Below, piece after piece: positions 22,358-28,217 of a stretch of DNA of 33,328 nt; positions within the stretch are counted from its first letter, which is position 1, and each line of letters begins with the position of its first letter. The DNA comes from Streptomyces kronopolitis (lineage in GTDB: Bacteria > Actinomycetota > Actinomycetes > Streptomycetales > Streptomycetaceae): assembly GCF_014646275.1 (NCBI RefSeq), contig NZ_BMND01000050.1, positions 1 through 33,328 of the forward strand, given 5' to 3'. Under the pieces are notes generated by a model, which saw only the letters and a list, made by a program, of their open reading frames with translations, made no database searches and was not told where the DNA came from. A program made the translations under genes and the position numbers.

Positions 22358-23116
22358 ATGTCGCAATGGCTGGTGCTGACCATCGCCATGGCCGCGGTCT
22401 GCGGCGTCGTCCTGACCATCACCGTCCTCAAGGAGCGGCGGATCACCGAGGACGACGACCCGACCGAGACGCCGGATGTGATCGAGTATCTGACGATGAT
22501 GGTGGGGGTGGTGTACGCGATCGTGCTGGGTCTGGCCATCGCCGGTGTCTGGGAGGCGAGAAGCGCGGCCGAGGACACCGTGCGGGCAGAGGCCCAGGCG
22601 TTGCACGAGGTCTCTGCGCGGGCCCGGGCGTATCCCGCGCCGGTGCGGGACAAGATCCGTGCGGATGTCGGGGCCTATGTGACGTATGTGGTGCACAAGG
22701 AGTGGCCGGTCATGGCCGGGCAGGGCGAACTGACCAAGCACGGCGGCGAGCTGCTGACGAAGGTCCGGGCGGATGTCACCGACTACCACCCGCGCAACGA
22801 CTACGAGGGGCAGTCCTACCAGCCGTTGGTCGATCAGGTCGCGGCGGTCGACGGGGCTCGCGCCGCCCGTGCGGACGCGGCGGATTCGACGCTGCCGGGC
22901 GTGGTGTGGTTCGGGCTGATCGCCGGCGGTGCCATCTCCATCGGCGTGATGTTCACCCTGCAGATCCGGCGCTCCGGGCGGGAGTTGCTGATGGCCGGCC
23001 TCTTCAGCGCCCTGATCGCCTTCCTGCTGTTCCTCGTCTGGGACTTCGACGCCCCGTTCAGCCACGGCATCTCCGCGACGACGGCCCCCCTGCGCGAGCT
23101 GCTGCCACCCTCGTGA
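22358..23116 (+). CDS. DUF4239 membrane protein
   Basis: A 252-residue protein with four predicted helices (about 4-22, 45-65, 184-203, 212-230) around a soluble helical middle (about 70-180). This matches DUF4239, a bestrophin-like family of uncertain, possibly channel-like, function. Conserved-looking features are the EYLTMMVGVVYAIVLGLAIA helix and the VWEARSAAEDTVRAEAQAL segment after it. AGGAGG lies five bases before the ATG and overlaps the stop of the proline-rich gene (TAGGAGG), so the two genes are translationally coupled. It converges on the histidine phosphatase gene. Confidence 0.85.
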   Translation: MSQWLVLTIAMAAVCGVVLTITVLKERRITEDDDPTETPDVIEYLTMMVGVVYAIVLGLAIAGVWEARSAAEDTVRAEAQALHEVSARARAYPAPVRDKIRADVGAYVTYVVHKEWPVMAGQGELTKHGGELLTKVRADVTDYHPRNDYEGQSYQPLVDQVAAVDGARAARADAADSTLPGVVWFGLIAGGAISIGVMFTLQIRRSGRELLMAGLFSALIAFLLFLVWDFDAPFSHGISATTAPLRELLPPS

Positions 23117-23199
23117 ACCGGGGCCTGCGGGAGGGCGGCACGACCGGCCGTCCCGCGGGCCCGGCGTACGGGGAACCGGCGTACGGAAACCAAGCGTTC

Positions 23200-23250
23200 G
23201 GGGCCCCGGGTCGTGGAGCCTCGGGGCGCGGAGCCTGCGCCCCGGGCCCC
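23200..23250. terminator. Nested hairpin between convergent genes
   Basis: An inner 7-bp stem (GGGGCGC 23223-23229 with GCGCCCC 23237-23243) is extended by an outer stem (GGGGCCC 23200-23206 with GGGCCCC 23244-23250) across an internal loop. It lies between the DUF4239 stop (23116) and the histidine phosphatase stop (23255). Confidence 0.55.
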
Positions 23251-23254
23251 TCCG

Positions 23255-23878
23255 TCAGAGGTGCAGCTCGGCGGGGAAGCCCGTCCACCGCAGTTCCTCG
23301 GGCAGATGCCGCATGTCGTTGGAGACGAGGAGGGAGGCGGGCCGACCGGGGGCGTAGCGGATGACGTTGAGCGCCGCGTTGCCGTGGTTGAGGCCGAGCC
23401 ATCGCCAGTCCGGTGCGTGCATGGCGTCCCGGACGAGCCAGGCGACCAGGAAGTTGTGGGTGACGACCAGCTCATGCCGATCCTGCGCGCCGCCCACCGG
23501 CCCGGTGAACAGCTCCAGCGCCCGTCGGGCCAGCACGGCTCCGCTCGCCCGCTCCACGTCCGTGACGCCGTCGAGGAAGCGGAGAAACAAGTCCGCCGAA
23601 TCGGGCGGAAGTTCGCTCCTATCCGGCAGGTAGGGCACGTAGTCACCGGCGACTTCCGCCACGCGCAGCGGAACGCCCTTCAGCTGCTCGCCGATCAGCC
23701 GAGCGGTCTCTTCCGCCCGCGGCAGGGGACCGTGGTGAACGGCCGCGAGGGGAACGTCCCGGAGACGCCGGCCGAGCAGAGTGGCCTGCCGCCGCCCGGC
23801 CGCCGTCAGCCCGCTCTCGTCCGCCGTCGCCTCGCCGTGCCGGACCAGATAGAGGTAACGGCTGGCCATACCGGTCAT
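23255..23878 (-). CDS. Histidine phosphatase family protein
   Basis: A 207-residue protein of the phosphoglycerate-mutase-like branch. The phospho-accepting motif is LVRHGEA (Arg13, His14) at the very N-terminus. The second catalytic His is in VVTHNFLVAWL, and an Arg/Glu pair lies in LPRAEETARLIGEQL. Such enzymes remove phosphate from small metabolites or phosphoproteins; the substrate cannot be told. The ATG at 23878 is six bases after GAGGAG. ATG 23869 is an alternative, and the frame extends to 23914 without a better site. The next gene upstream, the aldolase-like gene at 23986, is co-directional 107 bp away. Confidence 0.88.
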   Translation of the reverse strand: MTGMASRYLYLVRHGEATADESGLTAAGRRQATLLGRRLRDVPLAAVHHGPLPRAEETARLIGEQLKGVPLRVAEVAGDYVPYLPDRSELPPDSADLFLRFLDGVTDVERASGAVLARRALELFTGPVGGAQDRHELVVTHNFLVAWLVRDAMHAPDWRWLGLNHGNAALNVIRYAPGRPASLLVSNDMRHLPEELRWTGFPAELHL

Positions 23879-23985
23879 CACACGCTCCTCCGCGCCCGTG
23901 GCGATCTTGTACATCCGTGGACGCGGTCTCCCAGGTCGCGGGTTCCTCCCTCACCGAAGAGAGGGGGCTGGTCGAAGAGACAGCC

Positions 23986-24771
23986 CTAGTCGAAGAGGTC
24001 CGGTTCGCTGCGGGTGATCTGTTGGTGGAGGGGCTGGTAGTTGATCCAGGCCACCAGGTCGTTGCCCAGTTGTTCGCGGGTGTGGACGGCGTTGTGGTGG
24101 TCGATCAGGACCGTTTTGCCGGCTGCCTTCGCGGTGAGCTGGACCTGGCAGGAGCGCTCCATCGTGAGGAACCACCAGGCCGCCGCGTCGACCGAGTCGC
24201 CGACCGTCAACAGGCCGTGGTTGCGCAGGATCACGGCCTTGTGCGGGCCCAGTGCGGCCGCGATCCGCCGGCCCTCCTCCTCGTCCACGACCACGCCCGT
24301 GTAGTCGTCGAAGAGCGCATGGTCCTCGTAGAAGGCGCAGACGTCCTGGGTGATCGGCTCCAGCAGCTCGCCCAGTGCGGACAGCGCGCGGCCGTACGTG
24401 GAGTGGCTGTGTGCCGCGGCGACGACGTCCGGGCGGGCCCGGTGGACCTGGGCGTGGATGGCGAACGCCGCCTGGTTGACGTGGTGGCGGCCCTCGACGA
24501 CCTTGCCCTCCGCGTTCACCAGGAGCAGGTCGCTGACCGTGATGTGCCGGAACGACATCCCGAAGGGGTTGACCCAGAAGCAGTGCGGGAACTCCGGGTC
24601 GCGGGCGGTGATGTGGCCCGCGACGCCCTCCTCGAAGCCGAAGCGCCCGAACAGGCGCAACGCCGCGACCAGGCGTTCCTTGCGGTGGCGCCGTTCGTCC
24701 GCGACGGTCTCGTGGGTGGGCGGCATCGCGAAGTGCAGCTGTTCGGTGGGGACGGGCGTCGGCTCGGGCAT
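23986..24771 (-). CDS. Class II aldolase/adducin family protein
   Basis: A 261-residue protein with the zinc-binding histidines His121 and His123 (AAAHSHSTYG) and His185 (RNHGLLTVG), as in fuculose-phosphate and ribulose-phosphate aldolases. The position I align with the catalytic Glu of FucA appears to be Gln100 (HHVNQAAFAIH), so sugar-phosphate aldol cleavage is doubtful. Decarboxylase, epimerase or non-enzymatic adducin-like roles are possible. AGGAGGAG precedes the ATG by seven bases. It lies upstream of, and co-directional with, the histidine phosphatase, and divergent from the SRPBCC gene. Confidence 0.87.
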   Translation of the reverse strand: MPEPTPVPTEQLHFAMPPTHETVADERRHRKERLVAALRLFGRFGFEEGVAGHITARDPEFPHCFWVNPFGMSFRHITVSDLLLVNAEGKVVEGRHHVNQAAFAIHAQVHRARPDVVAAAHSHSTYGRALSALGELLEPITQDVCAFYEDHALFDDYTGVVVDEEEGRRIAAALGPHKAVILRNHGLLTVGDSVDAAAWWFLTMERSCQVQLTAKAAGKTVLIDHHNAVHTREQLGNDLVAWINYQPLHQQITRSEPDLFD

Positions 24772-24916
24772 CGCGGCTCTCCTCCTGGCACGTACGGCTC
24801 TTGATGCTCGAAGCGGAAGTTACCTTTCACTACCGCAGGTAAACAGGGCCAGGACAGACACAGATCGGTCAGCCTGCATCATGAACGCACCACAAGCGGC
24901 AGCGGAGGGGCACATC

Positions 24917-25408
24917 ATGAGGGCCGTATCGGTCAGCAAGGACATCCACGCCACACCCGGGCAGCTCTTCGCCGTCCTGCGGGACCCGGCCCGGCATACC
25001 GAGCTGGACGGCTCGGGCATGCTGCGCGGCCGCCCGAAGGGGCCGTCGCCGCTGGGCCTCGGCGACCGGTTCAGCATGGGCATGGCGCAGGGGCGGATCG
25101 CGTACCGGTCGGTGAACGTGGTGGTGGAGTACGAGGAGGACCGGCTGTTCGCCTGGGAGACCTGGGGCGAGGTCGGCGGCCGGCGGCTGATCGGCGGGCA
25201 GCGCTGGCGCTACGAGCTGACGCCCGGGGACGGCGCGGCGGGCACGGACGCCGGCGGGCGCGCGGGGACCACCCGGGTCACCCACACCTACGACTGGTCG
25301 CGGGCCCGGCTCCCCCGCCTCGTCGTCGAACTCCCGGGCTTCCCGCGGCGGATGGGCCCGGCGATGGCCACGACGCTGGAGCACCTGGCCGCGTCCGTGG
25401 AGGGCTGA
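24917..25408 (+). CDS. SRPBCC (START/Bet v1-like) family protein
   Basis: The 163-residue protein fits the polyketide-cyclase/dehydrase-like SRPBCC fold: an opening strand with DIHATPGQLFAVLRDPARH, the LGDRFSM turn, RSVNVVVEYEEDRLFAWE strands, and a C-terminal amphipathic helix (MGPAMATTLEHLAASVEG) that covers the ligand pocket. Members bind lipids, polyketides or other hydrophobic ligands; the ligand is unknown. A Gly/Ala-rich insert (about 108-120) interrupts the late strands. GGAGGGG lies six bases before the ATG. An in-frame ATG at 24881 lacks such a site. It diverges from the aldolase gene and ends at the strong hairpin shared with guaA. Confidence 0.82.
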   Translation: MRAVSVSKDIHATPGQLFAVLRDPARHTELDGSGMLRGRPKGPSPLGLGDRFSMGMAQGRIAYRSVNVVVEYEEDRLFAWETWGEVGGRRLIGGQRWRYELTPGDGAAGTDAGGRAGTTRVTHTYDWSRARLPRLVVELPGFPRRMGPAMATTLEHLAASVEG

Positions 25409-25490
25409 GGCCGGCGCGGGAGGCGTGGCAGGGGAGAGAGCCGGGAAGCGGACCGCACGGCACCGCGCACCGGACTCCGCCCGCAACGCA

Positions 25491-25526
25491 CCACGCCGCC
25501 GCCCGGTGGCCCGGGCGGCGGCGTGG
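25491..25526. terminator. Bidirectional hairpin terminator
   Basis: A perfect 16-bp stem (25491-25506 with 25511-25526, core CGCCGCCGCCCGG) closes a 4-nt TGGC loop. It lies between the SRPBCC stop (25408) and the guaA stop (25545) and is the most stable simple hairpin in the window. Confidence 0.85.
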
Positions 25527-25544
25527 GTCAGGTGGCGAGCGGGA

Positions 25545-27131
25545 TCACTCCCACTCGATGGTGCCCGGCGGCTTGCTGGTGACGTCGAGGACGACGCGGT
25601 TGACGTCGGCGACCTCGTTGGTGATGCGGGTGGAGATGCGCGCCAGCACGTCGTACGGCATCCGCGTCCAGTCCGCGGTCATCGCGTCCTCGGAGGAGAC
25701 CGGGCGCAGCACGATCGGGTGGCCGTACGTCCGGCCGTCGCCCTGGACGCCGACCGAGCGGACGTCGGCGAGCAGGACCACCGGGCACTGCCAGATCTCG
25801 CGGTCCAGACCGGCCGCGGTCAGCTCCTCGCGGGCGATGGCGTCGGCCTCGCGCAGCAGGTCCAGGCGCTCCTTGGTGACCTCGCCGACGATGCGGATGC
25901 CCAGGCCGGGGCCGGGGAACGGCTGGCGGTGGACGATCTCGTCGGGCAGGCCGAGCTCCGAGCCGACCATCCGGACCTCGTCCTTGAACAGCTGGCGCAG
26001 CGGCTCGACGAGCTGGAACTCGATGTCGTCGGGGAGCCCGCCGACGTTGTGGTGCGACTTGATGTTGGCGGTGCCCGTGCCGCCGCCGGACTCGACGATG
26101 TCCGGGTAGAGCGTGCCCTGGACGAGGAAGGCGACTTCCTCGCCCTCGGCGCCGGCCTCGGCGACCAGCTCGGCCTGGGCCTGCTCGAAGACGCGGATGA
26201 ACTCGCGCCCGATGATCTTCCGCTTCTGCTCGGGGTCGCTGACCCCGGCCAGCGCGGTCAGGAAGCGCTCCTCGGCGTCGACGACCTTGAGCTGGACGCC
26301 GGTGGCGGCCACGAAGTCCTTCTCGACCTGCTCCGACTCGCCCTTGCGCTGGAGGCCGTGGTCGACGTAGACGCAGGTCAGCTGCTCGCCGATGGCCTTC
26401 TGCACGATGGCGGCGGCCACCGAGGAGTCCACGCCGCCGGACAGGCCGCAGATGGCGCGCTTGGTGCCGACCTGGGCGCGGATCGCGGCGACCTGCTCCT
26501 CGACCACGCTGGTGGTGGTCCAGCTCGGCTCGATGCCCGCGCCGCGGTAGAGGAAGTGCTCCAGGATCTGCTGGCCGTGCGTGGAGTGCATGACCTCGGG
26601 GTGGTACTGGACGCCGTAGAGCTTCTTCTCGTCGTTCTCGAAGGCGGCGACGGGCACGACGTCCGTGGACGCGGTGACCGTGAAGCCCTCGGGGGCGGCG
26701 GAGCAGGCGTCGCCGTGGGACATCCACACCGGCTGCTCGGCGGGGGTGCCCTCGAACAGGGTGGAGCCGGGACGGGAGACGGTCAGCGGGGTGCGGCCGT
26801 ACTCGCGGGCGCCGGTGTTGTCGACCGTGCCGCCGAGGGTGATGGCCATGAGCTGGAAGCCGTAGCACATGCCGAAGACCGGGACACCGGCCTCGAACAG
26901 CGAACGGTCCAGGCTGGGGGCGCCTTCGGCGTAGACCGAGGAGGGACCTCCGGACAGGATGATCGCCTTGGGGTTCTTGGCGAGCATCTCGGCCACCGGC
27001 ATGGTGGACGGCACGATCTCGCTGTAGACCCGGGCCTCACGGACCCGGCGGGCGATGAGCTGGGCGTACTGTGCGCCGAAGTCGACTACGAGGACGACGT
27101 CCGGGGCAGCGGCAGGGGGCGCTGATGGCAC
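25545..27131 (-). CDS. guaA: GMP synthase (glutamine-hydrolysing)
   Basis: The 528-residue two-domain enzyme converts XMP to GMP using ATP and ammonia from glutamine, the last step of guanine nucleotide synthesis. The class I glutaminase domain (about 10-200) has the nucleophile Cys89 (GMCYGFQ) and His177/Glu179 (YHPEV). The ATP-pyrophosphatase domain has the P-loop SGGVDSS (231-237). The C-terminal dimerisation domain ends in TSKPPGTIEWE, the invariant GuaA tail. The GTG start follows GGAAGG by eight bases. On the minus strand TAGAAT (27179-27174) is a good -10 box for it, inside the spacer of the divergent chorismate-mutase leader promoter, so the two transcripts share control DNA. Confidence 0.98.
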   Translation of the reverse strand: MPSAPPAAAPDVVLVVDFGAQYAQLIARRVREARVYSEIVPSTMPVAEMLAKNPKAIILSGGPSSVYAEGAPSLDRSLFEAGVPVFGMCYGFQLMAITLGGTVDNTGAREYGRTPLTVSRPGSTLFEGTPAEQPVWMSHGDACSAAPEGFTVTASTDVVPVAAFENDEKKLYGVQYHPEVMHSTHGQQILEHFLYRGAGIEPSWTTTSVVEEQVAAIRAQVGTKRAICGLSGGVDSSVAAAIVQKAIGEQLTCVYVDHGLQRKGESEQVEKDFVAATGVQLKVVDAEERFLTALAGVSDPEQKRKIIGREFIRVFEQAQAELVAEAGAEGEEVAFLVQGTLYPDIVESGGGTGTANIKSHHNVGGLPDDIEFQLVEPLRQLFKDEVRMVGSELGLPDEIVHRQPFPGPGLGIRIVGEVTKERLDLLREADAIAREELTAAGLDREIWQCPVVLLADVRSVGVQGDGRTYGHPIVLRPVSSEDAMTADWTRMPYDVLARISTRITNEVADVNRVVLDVTSKPPGTIEWE

Positions 27132-27162
27132 TTCGGCGGCCTTCCGGCGGTGTGGAGCAGGG

Positions 27163-27192
27163 TTGGACTTTCGATTCTAACGGGCTCATACT
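27163..27192 (+). promoter_or_regulatory. Promoter of the chorismate mutase leader
   Basis: TTGGAC (27163-27168) and CATACT (27187-27192) are 18 bp apart, the vegetative Streptomyces pattern. The expected start, about seven bases later, coincides with the ATG at 27200, so the transcript would be leaderless. The guaA -10 box (27174-27179, minus) lies within the spacer. Confidence 0.6.
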
Positions 27193-27198
27193 GAGCCC
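27182..27198. promoter_or_regulatory. Operator-like palindrome at divergent promoters
   Basis: GGGCTCA and TGAGCCC form 7-bp arms around TAC. The palindrome covers the -10 box of the leader promoter and lies just upstream of the guaA -10 box. A repressor bound here could block both. The protein is unknown. Confidence 0.45.
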
Positions 27199-27199
27199 C

Positions 27200-27271
27200 A
27201 TGAACACGCAGCTGACCTTCGTCTTTACCTATGGCACCGGCCCAACCGGCTGCCATGGTCGTGCTGCTTGA
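27200..27271 (+). CDS. Candidate aromatic leader peptide
   Basis: A 23-codon frame begins MNTQLTFVFTYGTG and ends in TGA. Codons 7, 9 and 11 are Phe (TTC), Phe (TTT) and Tyr (TAT). TTT and TAT are rare in this G/C-rich genome, so their clustering is notable. The frame starts where the upstream promoter predicts transcription to begin and ends 20 bases before a terminator-like hairpin. Chorismate mutase, encoded next, makes prephenate, the precursor of Phe and Tyr. This is the layout of a classical attenuation leader. That reading is inferred, not proven. Confidence 0.6.
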   Translation: MNTQLTFVFTYGTGPTGCHGRAA

Positions 27272-27291
27272 TCAACTGACGAGCAACTTCC

Positions 27292-27326
27292 CAGGCGCCC
27301 CGGGCCGAATAGGTCCGGGGCGCCTG
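27292..27326 (+). terminator. Attenuator-like hairpin before chorismate mutase
   Basis: A 15-bp stem (27292-27306 with 27312-27326) with one G-U pair closes the loop GAATA. It lies between the leader peptide and the chorismate mutase ATG, in the sense orientation, followed by CGTCTGTC. A smaller hairpin inside the leader (GGCACCGG 27233-27240 with CCGGCTGCC 27246-27254) could be the competing structure. I could not identify the antiterminator by eye. Confidence 0.7.
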
Positions 27327-27373
27327 CGTCTGTCGGGACCTCGGCTCCGGGCCACACTCCCCAGGAGACGGAC

Positions 27374-27700
27374 ATGAGCAACGCGACCACCACGGCACCC
27401 GCCACGACGGCGACCCCCGCGGGCACCACGGCCGAGACCGGTGCACGCACCCCGGAGGCCGCCGGGATCATCACCGACGCACGGCAGCGGATCGACGATC
27501 TCGACGGCCGGATCATCGGCCTCGTCCAGGAACGGATGGCGGTCTCCGCGGTGATCCAGCGCGAGCGCCTCACCTCGGGCGGGCGGCGGGTGAACCTCTC
27601 CCGCGAGATGGAGATCCTCGCCCACTACAGCGATCAGCTCGGCAAGCCGGGCACCGCGCTGGCGATGACCCTGCTGGAGCTGTCGCGCGGCCAGATCTGA
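27374..27700 (+). CDS. Chorismate mutase (AroQ type)
   Basis: A 108-residue all-helical chorismate mutase, converting chorismate to prephenate for Phe and Tyr synthesis. After a Thr/Ala-rich N-terminus (about 1-30), helix 1 contains ARQRIDDLDGRIIGLVQERM with the two active-site Arg positions of the AroQ fold. VIQRERL and GRRVNLSREMEIL supply further catalytic positions. The position I align with Lys39 of the E. coli enzyme is Arg. The short form lacks dehydrogenase and dehydratase domains; actinobacterial relatives are often activated by DAHP synthase, encoded elsewhere. AGGAG lies six bases before the ATG. Expression is probably controlled by the leader peptide and hairpin upstream. Confidence 0.9.
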   Translation: MSNATTTAPATTATPAGTTAETGARTPEAAGIITDARQRIDDLDGRIIGLVQERMAVSAVIQRERLTSGGRRVNLSREMEILAHYSDQLGKPGTALAMTLLELSRGQI

Positions 27701-28217
27701 GGCAGCCCCCGAGGGTGCCCGAGCCCGCGGCATGGCCGGTTCCCGACGGTGTGCGGTCGGCCTTCGGCGAGCGCCGGAGCGCAGGGCGGAGCGGGCGCGC
27801 CCCGGCGCGGCTGCCGCATCTGAGTTCGGTTGCCGACTCACCCGTACGGCGCGTGACCGGCCGCCGCGAGGCTTCGTTGTTCCCGGTGCCACGCCAGCCA
27901 GGCGCGGCCTGCAGGACTACGCGTAGACGCCGCCCCACGGGCGGAACCCCGGAGCGATGAGACGCCGACCGCCAGCCGCGGTCCGCGTCGTGGGACCTCG
28001 CTCCGGTGCAGTGACCGGTCGGCAGGGGACAGCAGCCCGGTCACATCCGATGGGGTGGTCGGTCCTGGGGACGCCCGGGACCGACCGCATCCGGTCGAAA
28101 CGGTTGCGCCAGGTGAGGCGCATCCAGCACGATGCTTGACGCACCACCCTCCGCAGTCCGCCGGGGCCTTCGGCATCGCCACGGGTCCGGTCGGCGCGGG
28201 GGCCGCACCATCGAGCA
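27701..28217. other. Gene-free region after chorismate mutase
   Basis: From the chorismate mutase stop to the formal end of the GMC frame lie 517 bp; to its likely native stop at 28586 the gap is 885 bp. A weak hairpin just after the stop (27701-27719, GGCAGCCC with GGGTGCC) could terminate chorismate mutase. Overlapping frames on both strands are Arg/Pro/Gly-rich, have no ribosome binding sites and resemble no protein I know. No tRNA T-loop or other RNA signature is visible. Confidence 0.45.
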
